Positions 40,710 through 53,985 are shown, counted from the stretch's first letter. The stretch is 64,000 nucleotides of DNA from Isoetes taiwanensis (GCA_021234155.1 JAJEKV010000016.1:3991896-4055895), one strand, 5' to 3'. Made by a program: numbers and translations. Notes: generated from the letters alone by a model not told the origin.

Positions 40710-43700
40710 ATGGCATCGGCCGTGGCGTCGGCTCGAGGGCATGCATGTTTATCCCGATCCGAGTCTCAAACCTCGAACCCAAGTCAAGGTTCTGGGATTA
40801 TGCTAGCTCAAGCCCAAGGACAATCCATTCCGGCCGTCGGAGTTGCAATTTCGTGTGTTGCGCAGGCCGAACAGACCTCGAATTATAGGATTTTGTCAAG
40901 CAAAAGGAAGCTAGATGAAATCGACATGGGTTGTTGTGAATCTTCTTGCTCAGCAAGTACCCAGGTTCGAGCTCGCCGTGATAATGGAAACGATGGCGCC
41001 ACGGTTGAATGCAGAGGACGAGAAAGACACCAGGAGGCTCAGCCCCTTGATGCAGATAACGAAATGAGAGAAGAAGGTGGGAATCTGGCATCAGAAGCTG
41101 ATGTCATGTGGGAAAATGTATCAGCCCAAGAAACCCAGGCAGAGGTTCCATGGAAAGGGTCTGCAGAGTGGATCGAAAGTGTCGAGGATTCTCCAGACTT
41201 GAATATGAAAGAATTGTTCTCTAATGATGCAATTGAAGATGATCTGCGAAATGAAGTTCCTATAGACCATGCTAGTACTGATTGCAACGTAAATTTTCTA
41301 TCACATGATGATTTAGAAGGGGTGCTTACTGAAAGAATTTGGCATCAAGAAGTGCCATCTACCTCTTCTATGATTCAGTTCTTTGTTAAGACTCTAGGTT
41401 GCGGTGGCACTATGGTCTTCCAAGCTAATGCATCTGAAACTGTTGAGTGGTTGCAGCGGCAAATAGAAGATCGAAGTGGGTTGCCATTTTGGCAGCAGCG
41501 TTTGCTCTATTGTGGACGGCAGTTGCAGTTGGATCAAACACTTGAGCAGTCTATGGTAACAAATGATGCAACCCTTACCCTAGTAGGGCGCATGCGCAGC
41601 ACACTTTTACCTCATTCTTGGCAATTGGCCAATGATATTGTGTCTACTATTAGGCATATGTGTGAAAGTGATGGAAAGTACTCGTATCAAGAGAGTGTTC
41701 ATGTAAGGAGTAGTGTCAGGGAGTTTCTGAAGTTGGCTACCAGTAATAAGTCGATGTCTATAGTAGATCACATGGAGATCTTTCAGCTATCAGGTGCTAC
41801 TTCTGCACTTATAATGTTATTGCATTCCCCAATACAGAGTAATAGGACTTGTGCAGCAGAATGTATTACATACTTCTTTTCATCAAATGAGGATTACTTG
41901 CCTATTGATATTCATCCTCATTGTGCGCCTGTTCTCATGGAATTTTTGAAGCTTCTTGCTCAAAGTGCCCCCAATGATAAGCTATACCCCACATGCAGGC
42001 ATGCTTTGGCCCTTATGAGAGGGAGTTCATACTTTAATGAAGCTAATTCTGACACCATCATAGTTGATCTCCCCCCTTTTGTGCACGAGTTGGCCTTGAA
42101 ACTCACTTCAACTCTTGTATTGACTCCTGAATTGTCTGGAGACGCAGTAAGGTTCAGAGAATATTATGAGGAAGCTCAAGACTTTGCAGCATTTTTTGTG
42201 TCATTCTGTAGGGCTTGGAAGCATACTAAGGCTTCTGAAGAACAGGTATCTTTTCAGGTAGATGGACTTTGTTCTTTGAAAAGAATTAAAATTGAGGAAG
42301 ATGGTGTAAGTTCTCCTGAGAGTTGCACACTAAACTTAGTGACTAACAATGAGATCAGTTGTCACCAGATTGGGAGTGAAACTTGGCTTTATTCACTATT
42401 TGTTGGCCTGCTTCAGGAGATTGATAAATGTCTTCAATTAATTGGCACGATGGGAGATAAGTCTGGAGAAATTAGGTCGAGCTGGGGTGCTCCAATTCGC
42501 CTTGTGCTTAGGAGCATATATGAAGTAACATCTCTCTTTGGGGATGCCACGGAACAGCTGCTTACAGTATTGAGCAGACATCGCGGTGCACTAAATTTGC
42601 TTGTTCAACAATCAAAATGGCAAGATGATGATTTTTGGCTGCTTCACCACAAGGGTCTTTTAGATTTTGAGTCGAAAAAGCAGCTTGTGTTGGCAATGTT
42701 ACCAGAACTGCAAGATGATCATGATGGTCGCCAAGAACTTATGATTCAGAGATCACAGCTGCTCACAGATTCCTTTGAACAGCTTGCATATGCAGATTGT
42801 GATATGCTGCAGGGTGAGCTTTGTGTTGAATTTACAACAGAAGAAGCAACAGGGCCAGGTGTCCTGAGGGAATGGTTTTTCTTGATTTGCAGGGAAATAT
42901 TTAATCCTCAGAATGCACTTTTTATTGCATGCCCAGACGACCGCCGGAGGTTTTTTCCAAACTCTGGTAAGTATCTTTACTTAGTAAATTAATGGAAAAG
43001 AAATGACAGCCATAACCATGAGTTGAGCAATAATATATTCTTCAATTGTGTGTCTCTGTTATTTGATAGTCTGCTATAAAAATTTCGAGGAACAAGGGAT
43101 AGAATACTGTTTTTGGCAAACTAGAAATAAATGGAAGATCTAGAGTAGGCCAAATGGGCAACTTCAGCTTCTTTGCTTGCTTTTGCAGACACCAGGGTGA
43201 AAATATTTCATAAATGGATACTTCTAGTGTTTGGTGGTTTGACCTGTTCATGTGAACTGATATGCTTTACGAGTGTGAATTACTGCTGACATTTGCACAT
43301 ATATTTGTTCCAGGATCTGGTGTAAATCCTGGCCATCTTACATACTTCAAGTTTTGTGGACGGTTAGTTGCACTGGCTTTAATGCATAAAGTGCACATTG
43401 ATGTCCGATTTTCTACTGCCTTCTTTAAACAGCTTGCTGGCGTTCATGTGACTTGGGAAGATTCAAAAGATGCAGATCCAATTCTGTATCAAAGCTGTAA
43501 GAAGGTCTTAGAGATGGATCCAGGAGATATCGATTCAGATGCATTATGCCTTACCTTTGTTTGTGAGGTTGAATATTTAGGATCTCACAAAATTATTGAG
43601 CTTTGTCCTGGTGGGAAAGATATTTCTGTCAATAGTAGTAACCGGAAAGACTTTGTGGAATTATTGGTTAACCAGCGTCTAGTGACATCAGTCACAGAAC

Positions 43701-44301
43701 AAATAAGTTCTTTCAAACAAGGCTTTTCTGACTTGCTCATTAATTTTGGAATAGAGCAGTTTCTTGGAGGCTTGGACCTTGAAGATCTCGACTTGATCTT
43801 GTATGGTAAAGAGCATGAAATTTCTGTAGATGATTGGAAACGGCACACAGAATATCATGAGTGCACTAGCATGGACGACCATATCCAATGGTTCTGGAAG
43901 GTGAGTACCCCAGACATGCCATTCCAGTCGCAGGTTATAAAAAAAGTTGTACTAATATTTGACAATTAATCCTTGGATCTTTTTGATTTATTATAATGCT
44001 TTCTAGTTACTAACCTCTCTGCCCTATACTTTTGCAGGTAGTAGAAGAAATGTCTATTGAACGGCGCAGAAGACTTTTGTATTTTGCTACTTCAGTTGCG
44101 CACTTACCTGCAGAAGGTTTTGCAGGCCTTCAGTCCAAATTTCATATCCACAGGGGCTATGGTGAATCTCGTTGTCTACCAACTGCACATACATGCTTTT
44201 TTCAATTGATTTTGCCAACATATCCCAGCTTCAGTGTAATGCATGAATGCTTACATGCTATTACTGAAGCCCACGTAGCTGAAGGGTTTGGCTTTGCCTA
44301 G
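40710..44301 (+). CDS. UPL5: HECT-type E3 ubiquitin ligase with ubiquitin-like domain (UPL5-like), three exons
   Basis: Exons 40710-42966, 43314-43900 and 44038-44301 give 1035 residues. Introns are gtaagt..ccag (joining FPNS-GSGVNPGH) and gtgagt..gcag (joining FWK-VVEEM). The open frame extends upstream of 40710 without another ATG. Order: low-complexity N-terminus; ubiquitin-like domain ~220-300 (IQFFVKTLGCGG, LLYCGRQLQ); helical middle; HECT domain from ~670, with GPGVLREWFFLICREIFNP, YFKFCGRLVALALMH, the FGIEQFLGGL lobe and LPTAHTCFFQL. The last holds the catalytic Cys (codon 44194-44196, about residue 1001). It accepts ubiquitin from an E2 and passes it to substrates. Arabidopsis UPL5 has this architecture and regulates leaf senescence by degrading WRKY53; whether that holds here is unknown. 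No damage is seen. Confidence 0.92.
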
Positions 44302-45645
44302 TCAGAAAGCAAATACTGCCTTCAAACATCTTTTAGAAATCAATGTACATGCTGCTTTATCGGATTACACTTTTGCATCACCTAAGACTGAAAGTCAATT
44401 TTGTAAAGATTTGATTGAAGAGGTGTTTTGTGAGGATACATGTGAATAATGATAGCTCGAGGGCAATTATAGGTTCGATCATTATCTGATGTGATTTTTG
44501 TCTTGCAAGACTGTTTAAGGCAAGATGGTGTATATATCTACCTGAGGTTTATTGGAAGATGCAATAGACTATTTGATCGTCTCCACGTCTTTTTGAGTTC
44601 CAGCAGTGGGAATTGAAGGTATTATGTGTTTGCAATCCAAGTACGTTTTGAAATTGTTGGTTTTTTGTTTAATGTTCTAGAGGAACATCAAAATCATGTG
44701 ACATGCTTATGTGGTGATTAATTTGATTTTGTTTATCCTTGCTAGTAGGTAGATCTGCTATAATTACGGGACTTCAGTGTTGTGTATATTTTGAATGTTA
44801 AATCGCCCTGTTATGTATATTCAGTGTTAAATCAGATAGAATTTGATATGACATCTTCCAGCTTCCGTGCAACTCGCCTTTGAAAAATTAATGCCGAGAA
44901 TTGTTCCATTGATTTGGAGTGGTATTAGATCTATCGGGAGGGCAAATACAATGAATAACTAATTTATGCTCAACTAATTTATGCTGTTGCATCGTTTTGT
45001 CGTCTATATTGATTTCATTACGTTTTTGTACTTTTAAACAAGATGCTAACGCATCAATGGGTTACCCTTTGGAGGAGCCATTGATGCATGCGCAATTTTA
45101 TACTTTGAATCTCACAAGCTGGTTGTGTCTAGAGTCAAATTTGTGTATCCTAGAGCTTAATGCATTTGCTATCGTCAATGACAGCACGTCAAACAGTCCT
45201 TAATTGACAGGAAACTAAAGTTCCATTTTAATACCTTGTGAACAACGGCGATGTTCTTAAATGGTTTCTGTATCCTGCTATCTATATGTGCCCTCCTTTT
45301 GTCTGGAGAACACTCTGCCAAGATCCCCTGAAATATTGTGACCAGAAGCGTGAGGGTGGAAAATAGAAGTCCAAACAATTCATTACCTCCATTGGGTCTC
45401 TACAACAGATATGACATGTAAGGAGAAACATAAGCAACTGCTAGGTTTGTAACATGTCATTTGAAATGAAATTGGGCTTAAAAAATAGCCTAAACAATAT
45501 TTCATACAATGGATGCCACAAAAAAGCATAAACGCCTATCAAGATAAGATAAGATAAGAATACATTTCAAAAACAGCTTTTGTACATTGTTTCAGTGGCA
45601 ATAAGAAAAACATCTATTAAAGGATCTTTAACCTAAACATATCCA
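44302..45645. other. Region between two convergent genes
   Basis: Holds the 3' UTR of the UPL5-like gene and, near 45540, a gataa microsatellite. No ORF with motifs. Confidence 0.5.
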
Positions 45646-46750
45646 TTAAGAAGGTTCAAAGGGAACAAAATCTTTGGTATTTACCAATTCGCTTCCTGGT
45701 CCAACATACTCATCATATTCCAATACCATATCACAAACATCATTCTCCATCCCAAAGATAAGAATCAATTCTTTCTTCCCCGAAACCTTACATGTTACAA
45801 TTTATATTAAACACTAGCACCATATCCACATGGCCATGTTCTAAAATATTCTACTTACCTTGCACGACTTTGAATGTTTAATGGGTACATTCTTGCTCAT
45901 GGGGGCATCTGGTGATTTGCTATGCGTATGCTTTGCTGCAATGACAAGTAACTGGAACCAAAAAGACACGATTAGATATTTAACCACCACTCTATAGAAC
46001 TTCAGAACTCCATGTGACTTGCTCAAAAGTTAACAGGTTGTATTCAAAAGTCATATGAATATTGAATATTTTTTGTAACTTCAACTAGACAGCAATGGAT
46101 ATTTCTACACATCTGTAACCAATTAGCTGCTGTGACAGTATTCTAGTTGTCATTCGTAGCAGATGACATTTTATTTGCATGAACATTGCAATATGCAGTC
46201 CCATCTAAAAGGCATGTAGTTCCCTCAGCTGCATGATCCATGTACCATCTTTCATCCTTCAGCCCACAGGATGATGCACCATAAGGGAAACTATTTTTTC
46301 TTTTCATTGCTTTTTATTGAAGGTGCAAGAATATTTGCCATCTTTGCCTTTCTAAATTATGGGCATGTATGGCTATCAGCGTGCATAACTTCACATGCAT
46401 AAGACTCCTTAGTTGCCCATTATTTGAAGCCGTGATTTCCTAAAACCAAACAAGAAAGTGATACCATGCATAAACCAAATTCCGGACCAAGCAGAAGAAA
46501 ATACCTTGGTAATTGCAACAAACGGACTTTCGCCTTCTTCCGGTTGAAGCAAGACTGTATCCTCCTGAATAAACTAAAAACTGGCCATGCAAAATGCCGT
46601 GTTTTGGACCCATTTCCGGAACCGGCTTTAGGGAATTTTGTGCATATCTGCCATGACCGGAAAAGCTTCAATACCAATACTTACAACATCATAGTGATTG
46701 CCTCTGAAAGTCAAGGGCCGGGACGAAAGAAAAGGGAGCATTCGTGCCAT
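45646..46750 (-). CDS. Small four-exon gene with BAH-like N-terminus
   Basis: Exons 46750-46685, 46564-46505, 45951-45859 and 45786-45646, all phase 0, give 119 residues. Borders: gtt/gtaagt, ttcag/gag, aag/gtattt, ttccag/tta, aag/gtaagt, gtaag/gtt. Exon 1 starts MARMLPFLSSRPLTFRGNHY. Exon 2 reads EDTVLLQPEEGESPFVAITK, like the first strands of a BAH domain (G-D-x-V-x-x-x-P ... P-x-V-A-x-I), the chromatin-reading module of proteins such as EBS, SHL and ORC1. Exons 3-4 (KHTHSKSPDAPMSKN; GMENDVCDMVLEYDEYVGPG) are not recognised. A full BAH domain is ~120 residues, so exons may be missing in the 553 nt between exons 2 and 3, or the gene is truncated. The splice sites and unbroken phase favour a real transcript. 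Confidence 0.5.
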
Positions 46751-46917
46751 CGATCAACTACATCGCAGGCGAATCCTCACCGTCTAACTGTCACTGGGCC
46801 TCACGAAAACCCTAGAAAAAACCAACCTATCGCATCCGCTTACATAGGATATTCCGAAGCATATTATCATCAAAACGAATCCAAGCCTTCAAACCGTCAC
46901 TCCACCCTCCAACAAGA

Positions 46918-46940
46918 GGGTTGCCCCCTACGGGCAACCC
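46918..46940. repeat. Perfect 9-bp inverted repeat upstream of the BAH-like gene
   Basis: gggttgccc (46918-46926) and gggcaaccc (46932-46940) with a 5-nt loop, 168 bp upstream of the ATG at 46750. Confidence 0.7.
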
Positions 46941-48726
46941 AAAAACTAGTTAAAAGGACATTTGGGTACTTTGCTTAGGAATTTAGTTGGTAAGTATGGT
47001 AATGTAACCTCCACTTGTTGGTCCTAATATTGGATTGTCGCTAGAAACCTAGCTCTTTGAGATGCAATCCGTTCAAGTTAATTAAGCATTATCTGGAACT
47101 CACTCCTTAGTCCTTGGCACATTCCCATTTTTGAACACTTCAAAAAGATCATGCACCCATGACTTTTCGTCTCTTGCATGGCATGTACACAAATTCGGAA
47201 CAAAATCCGAAAATAACAAACTGCAGCAGACCGCAAATCCGGCTGGAGCTTCCTGCCTCCGGAGCCTAAATAGAACAGAACAGAGTCCGCATTCCAGACC
47301 AGAGCTTCAAGCCCAGTTCGACGGTGCAAAAAAACCTCAAAAAACCCTGTTCAAGAAAGCCTATTCAAGAAAACCCTGTTCAGAAAACCATGTTCAAGAA
47401 AGCCATCGCTGTGCAAAGAAAGCCATCGCTGTTCATGCTTGTGCAAGAGATCCCTGTCCGGTGGTTATGGCAGATGCATGAATCGCAGTCCCTGAGAGTG
47501 GCGACAAAAAAAACAATCCCACTTTCTAAAATTAACCATTAACAAAAAGAAAATTAAACCAAATCCAAACCATTAAAAAAGGCTTACACCTTTAAAAAAA
47601 AGACCCCACGGGATCTTTTGCGGACCTTATGAACAGAACATACATTACGATTAATTTGCTTCGGGAATTCTACAAAGATGTAAGATATTTTTGTAAACGA
47701 TTAAAGTCTGGAGGTGCTTTCAAGATATGTGCAAATAGAATAACATTCTCCATGAGGGCAATAGAGTCACGTTATCAATTTTATAACCCCAGCAAATGAA
47801 TAGCAACTAGTAGTTTTAATCATACATTGAAACCGCAGCATGTTGAAACTTCTATGGAGAGTGCTTTTGCTCTTACGATGGGACTGCAAGAAGTGCATCT
47901 GAATAGAGTTTTTTAAATAAGCCTTACAATCTTATAAATTCTTGAATTATATCCACAATGTCCTCCTATCTTGAAGGACTCACCTGCTTTCAAGGTAAAC
48001 TTTGTACGCATGTGAGTAGTTCATCCATGAGCGGCTCTTGTGAGTTGGTGTTGGCGCTATCAGGTCCTAGACTTTATTGTACAGTTAGTTCTTTGCAGCG
48101 ACATCCTTATCCTTTAAAGAAGTTAATGGGAGATTCTTGTCCAGTATAATCAAGTTGATACAACTGTTTTTGCAGAGCAGTCCTGTGTAGATGGATGCTA
48201 AAGACATCCAAGAAAGCTCTGCCTCATTGCCATATGTTGACAAAACGTCTAAGAGATATGAAGTAAATGTATGATAGAACCAATCTTCTAGAAAACAGAA
48301 GACTAAGGAACAATCACTTAATATTCCCGTTATATTTTTTAAGACATAGCTGAGCTTAGGTAATCTAGAGCACCATAAATGTCCCACTCGTATTTGGCAG
48401 AAGGAAGATAACCATGAATATGTGGCATTGAGCAAATGCATTCATCATGGTTTTTTGACATAATGACATCAACTGTATTCATCATGGTTTACTAAAGGTG
48501 CTGAAACTAAAGGTGATATTGATAACAAGGCTTGAGACATGCTATGCAAATCTAGCTAGTCAAAGAACAAGTCTACTAGATTGGTAGATAAACTATTATC
48601 ATATGATGACCTTTAACTAGAAGAGATGAAATACTGCATTGGCAAGAGCATGTATGATTCATCTATGTTAGTGCAATATGACAGATACAAATTGAAACTT
48701 CATCTACAGTAATTGAATAAAAGTAT

Positions 48727-48731
<5 letters not shown>
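46941..48731. other. Intergenic sequence with short repeats
   Basis: 47336-47430 contains repeated ccctgttcaagaaagcc-like and aagaaagccatcgctg units. ORFs in this span show no domain. Confidence 0.45.
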
Positions 48732-48765
<34 letters not shown>

Positions 48766-48769
48766 GCAT
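48732..48769 (+). repeat. Poly(A) run of ~38 nt
   Basis: A long uninterrupted A run after ttgaataaaagtatc. It may be the 3' tail of a short retrotransposed sequence, but no body or target duplication was defined. Confidence 0.6.
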
Positions 48770-49149
48770 GTAAAATTGCTTATCTGGAAGAGTCTAGAAA
48801 AATCTCTGCTTTTTATGCGCAAATGAGCCAAAAATAGTAGCAGCACGTGTAGCAATGAAAAAGTCTCGCAAAAGAATTAGTTTTGTTTTGGTTCAATCCT
48901 AGTCTGGCATTGCATCCAATAAACTAGTTTCTCAACCTGAGCCTGTACTTATCTCAAACTCATAGAAAAAAATATGGTATCCCGCACTGCATTTGCTTGA
49001 AGCCCAGGGCCTCTTGAATTATTTAATTAGACATAACCAATAGACATTATTGTCCAAGTCATTAAATTCTCATGATGCATTTTTTTTGTTGAAAACTTCT
49101 AGGGCCTTGTAAAGATATCACTTACATCCATGACCAATACCAATAAGGT

Positions 49150-49580
49150 AAGTAAGGGATCCAGAGCAAATATGTAGCGCAATAACAGAGGGTGCCAATG
49201 GGATTTGCTATGGATGTAAAAAAAGACAATTCTTGAAACTATAGACCATATCCTCAAAACAATTTAATGGATTGTTATATAAACTATTCTATTCTATTCT
49301 ATTCTATATAAAAAAAAAACATAGATTTAAGATAAAATATAATCACATTACTCACTGATTATACTGGTCAAAGTAGTCTTATTAGGACACTGAGTTATTT
49401 TGGTAGAGGTTCGAGCCCCCGTATTTCATATATGAAATCTTAGTTGAAGCGGTATAGAGACTTGATATTCCATCAAAATCTTAAGCGAATACGTATTTCA
49501 TATTTCAAAATCATAGACGTCCCTAATTATGAATGACCATAAGCGAAATGAGAGGTGCCCAGAGGCTCCAAGCTCTATTC
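49150..49580 (+). repeat. Copy of the 18-kb repeat family with best-preserved A/B boxes
   Basis: Matches the reverse complement of the 18-kb units. A box tggtcaaagtagtc at 49365 and B box ggttcgagccccc at 49408-49420, 43 nt apart. An attct microsatellite (49281-49305) is embedded. Confidence 0.7.
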
Positions 49581-51199
49581 TGTTTGATCCGTTTTGTTGG
49601 AAGCGTGGTCTATATCAGGCAGGAAACAAATGCAATTTTGCAAGAAACAATTGGCTTTGAAAATTTACAATTCTATAAGCTGGATAATAGTACATGCACC
49701 AGACGTTCATAAGTGCATTTCTTGTAGAATACCTTACTAGTAGATAAACACACACCATATATACTATTAATGCTTGTACACTTTGATAACAGGAGACGGG
49801 GTCACGGGAAACCTCCTTATCATGCATCCAACCAACATGCAACAAAGACAAATATTCGTAAGCTTCGAAAAAAAGATGCATACAACTCAAATACATGGCT
49901 CAGTTATATACAAGCAATTTCTCTACAATAAAAGACGAGCTGGAAAATTGCTTGGTCTCAAAGCATCATCCGCCTCTCTATTTTTTTTTTCCTTTTTTTG
50001 TACACCTTTGGTTGCTGTGGTTGAAATACAATTGTAGGTAGCAAATAGAGGTTTATCTTGAAGTTGAAGTTCAAGGACAAACCATTATCAAGGATATATT
50101 ACATTGTAAATCAGGTGTAGTAAACATTCACCACCATCAAACGATGACCCAATGTTGGAAGTTGGAAAAGGCAACAGACAGTAACTATGTACAAGGTGCA
50201 AAGCAAACACTGTGCACGAGAGGTACTTTCCAAACAGATTCCACATCTTACTTGCTACAAATATTCACCTCTTCTTCTTACACCTTTCAGTTCAGCATTA
50301 TCTGAAGAATCTAATGTTGAGCAATTTAGTTGAACGCAACTCTTTCCCTCTTGTTAAAAGCAAAGGGATTGACACACATGAAGTTTCAATGGCAAATACT
50401 TTGAATGATGCAAGCATACATTTGTCTATCTTTTCTGCTAAGACATCTGGCATGCAATTGAAATAGTAAACAAAGTGGTCATGTATGGTCTCATGCCCCA
50501 AAAATATATATGTTTGAAAAATTGCATAGCATAATACAATGCATGCATCTACCATGCTCAACACTTATCTAGTGTCTCCTAATTGGTCAATAACGCAATT
50601 CTGAGTCCACAATTGAATAATGCCATCGATGTTCTTTGGGTTCAGGTTAATGAAATTTCCATCTCCAATATCTACATCTTTATTTCGACATGCCCAAAAC
50701 TCCAACAAATAAAATATGTTCAGCAGCTAACTAAGTGAGTTAAAACAGGATATCTGCTGCACTTGACTATGATAAAATGTATTTAATATCCATGCCACCT
50801 AAGTAACATCTTTTACTAAATAAATTCAACTTATCATCTACAATTGCTCGGGCACAATATTTCAATCTTCAAAGCCATCTGTGGCATCCTTAGACCCAAA
50901 AGTTTCACGTGCAAGGAAGCTGCAACTTGATGGTATATGCTAATAGGCAAGGAGGTTACAAAGTCCTTCAGCCATATGAACATGGCTACCTACTACATTT
51001 TGACCTGAAATGATGTCGCTCTAGTTCTGCTTTAATCTGAGACTGTAGATACCATACTCTTCCCCTTTCTACATGTAAATTCCAAGTCTCCTTAACTCCA
51101 AATATTTCAATGAGGGCTAATGTAGAAACTTTGCAAAGTAATTCCTAGCTTCTTGCCTTGATGAGCATGGGTGTAATCTTGCTATTCTGGTTTAACTAG
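49581..51199. other. Mostly non-coding, with one decayed coding stretch
   Basis: On the minus strand about 50703-50566 reads EFWACRNKDVDIGDGNFI, NLNPKNIDGIIQLW and a stop, which looks like the end of a protein of unknown family. Frames just upstream (about 50990-50820) give WLKDFVTSLPISIYHQ in another frame. No other feature seen. Confidence 0.35.
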
Positions 51200-51756
51200 A
51201 ACCATTGCAATAGTGCAACATAAGTTTAGGTAATAAAAGCTTCATAACATAAGCAAAACACTTTCTATATATAAGGCTTTTTTTTCCACATTGCTTATTG
51301 TGCAAATCCTTCTTTCCCTTATTCAAAATGTCTTGCAAAATAGATTATCACTATTGGAACACCATAGCCCATCATTGCTTGAGGTTTGAAATGGTTAGGA
51401 GAACAAAAAAAGCAACAAAGCAATCTACATCAGTCTACCCTTTCTACTGTGTAAGTCAAATCTGCATGCTATATCACTGCTACATCTGTGTATATCCTTT
51501 CTGGTTGCTTGTGTGCAACAGAGTTGATGAGCGTAGCAGATTAGGACAATGAACTTCCCTTATACCTATGGTCCTAGGCTATGTGGTATTTTTGCAGTAG
51601 ATACTCCATGGAAATCTGTGACTGGCATATTGCTGGAGCATGTAGAATCATAGACATATTGAAACCATAAGTTCAAGGTTATATAAGCTTCACAACATAA
51701 TCAGAACACTCTCTATCTATAAGACTTTGTTCTCCACATTTCTTATTGTGCAAATC
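51200..51756. repeat. Tandem duplication, the second copy split by the 11.6-kb LTR element
   Basis: Copy 1 is about 51215-51600. Copy 2 starts about 51660, runs to 51756 and resumes at 63388-63670 after the LTR element. Shared blocks include ttattgtgcaaatc, ggagaacaaaaaaagc-acaaag and gaacttcccttatacctatg. Confidence 0.8.
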
Positions 51757-53352
51757 TGTGACGTCCCCTACTCATATACGGTGCACTCACCGTATACAAA
51801 CAGGAGTTCATCCCCCATACCAGCTCCATGCTAATATAGGGCCCTCCATTATCACCGCAACCTTGAAGAGTTCCATTGGGAAGAATGAAGGGGTCCTTTA
51901 CCCCTGTCTCCCTCGGGGCCTACCTAGCCTGCGGAAGCGTAAACATACATGTCGATGGTACATACATCAACATCATATGACCATCACGAAGGATGGTCCT
52001 CCACATATCTGCATAGACAAAGATCAGCACATCACATAGGGAATCCTACCCAAGGCTCGGACTCAAAGGGATGGCCCGGCGGCTTGGGTCTCCGAGTTCA
52101 TTCATTGGATGCAATTCATGGCAATGGATTTGGCTGGCATAAGAACATGGCATAGGGTTGTCCACTCCATCCGCCCCTCACATTGCACACTTTGCGAGTA
52201 GGCTGAAAAGTGTCGGGACTCGATTTGTAGCCAGCCGGGATGCATAGCCGGAAGGGCTATTCCCGGGGGTCATCATCCCAGGTTCGATGGGGCGGTAGGG
52301 ATCACTCCCTCCAGAGATCTACATGCCGACTCAAGGTGACTAGAGGGCCACTTTGCCTGTATTATTTGAAACCCACCGGAAAGTCATGAACACCACTTCA
52401 CGGTGTCGAGCCCATGCCTTACCCACACTTTCGGTGGTAAGCCATTAGACCTAGTCACAATGATCCCGGTGAGCCTTACACACCGGAGGGATCGTTCAAG
52501 AGTCGAGAACACCTAACCTCCTTCTTAGCCCGGTCTGCCCCTTCACCCACAACCAGGTGTGGTTCTTGTACACAGGCGAATCTATGGTGTGCTAGAGAGG
52601 CTAATCTAGGAGCATCTACTACCAAGCTTGAAGTCTCTACCCCCCTTCCCAATACAAGGAGTTCACAGAGATACATCATCCATATACATCACGGAAGAAC
52701 TAAAGAACATAGATCTAATCTATATCATAGAGTTAGGTTCTTTAGTTAGAGTCTCAGTATCTACTCATCTAGAGATCTAGATAGCTGCTAAAGGCGATTT
52801 AATAGGCTAAACCTCTTGATACAATGACCGGAAAACGGTTTAGACCATTAAATCGACTACATACCGGGTCCATGAGTTGCTCCTCCCGACTGAGTTCGAC
52901 CATCCCACTTTGGAATCGCGAATCAAGGGAAACTAATGGTGCCATTCTCTCGGGCAGTCCGGGAGGCGGTTTTGACTCATAGAGCAGCCAAAACGAGCTC
53001 TAAAACCCTAGGAACGAAAATGGGCAAGTTAGGGTTCTTCTACTTAAATAGGCAAGGGTTGGGACTTAGGGTTTCCAATTATCCCTTTAGGCATGTGGGA
53101 TAATTGGAAATGGGCCCACTTGCCTTTAATGGCTAGGTGGCCAAATGTGCCTACATGGAAATGTGTGCACCTTAATAAATGTGCATGTGCACATTAATAA
53201 GAAGTGCACATACCTAGCAAGTTGCCCCCTAGGGCTACTCACTGGCTACACGCCGGCGCAGACAATGCCGTCGGTTGGGTGGTACGCTGCGGATTTGTGA
53301 CAAAGACAATGATACGCCCCGGGACCGTGATATCGTGTCTTTGAACGTCACA
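51757..53352 (-). repeat. 3' LTR of the LARD-like element (left copy)
   Basis: 1596 bp, tgtgacg...cgtcaca. Contains a 9 bp-stem hairpin (51775-51796) and a 14 bp-stem hairpin (53072-53110) also present in the other LTR. Confidence 0.9.
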
Positions 53353-53365
53353 TTCTCCCCACACC
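53353..53365 (-). promoter_or_regulatory. Polypurine tract of the LARD-like element
   Basis: The minus strand reads ggtgtggggagaa directly before the LTR start (tgtgacg). Confidence 0.7.
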
Positions 53366-53449
53366 TTGAAATGATGCTTGTCCGGCAGATCGTGGGTCTC
53401 CCACCTTCGAATCTTCCTAACCTGCAATCAACCCGATGCATCACGATAT

Positions 53450-53985
53450 ACTACTATTATACTTACACATTTATTAAGATTACCTTAAGGTAATTAAATT
53501 ATTATTACGCCATTACATTATCAAATAACTTGTCAATTCGTAACTTCTATTAAACGAGGGGTACTTATTAGTCCTCGTTATTATAACATTTAGTTTATCA
53601 CAATTTAACACTTTCATATACAATTATTATTTAAGGTACTCTTCATTCCTTGCAACACATTCCAACAAAATTTGTGTTGCAAGTCCTCACCTTAAAAATC
53701 CTGCATTAATTTTACAATATCTATAATTACATACTTACTATTACTATCTTAATTATTAGAATTACTCTAAGGTAATGTTTAAGACATTCTTGTACTATTT
53801 CATTACCCAATTAACTTATCACTTCATAACTTAATCTCACGAAGGTAATTATTAACCTTACTTAACATAACATTTAAGTTTATCAAAGTTTATCAATTTC
53901 ATACAAAATTTACACTTCTAAGGTACTCTTCATCCCTTGCAACACATTATGACTAAATTTGTGTTGCAAGTTTTTCAACTTCGAC
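53450..53985. repeat. ~293-bp tandem duplication in the LARD interior
   Basis: ggtactcttcat-ccttgcaa and the following aaatttgtgttgcaagt occur near 53635 and 53928; upstream blocks (cataacttaat, tctaaggtaat) also match. Two diverged copies. Confidence 0.7.

Noticed and set aside
48085-48441. 118-codon minus-strand ORF upstream of the BAH-like gene
   Set aside because: No domain and no splice sites linking it to the exons at 46.75 kb.
49358-49430. Intact tRNA gene at the best A/B-box pair
   Set aside because: Box spacing fits, but acceptor and T stems do not pair. A SINE-like repeat explains it better, since related copies occur elsewhere.
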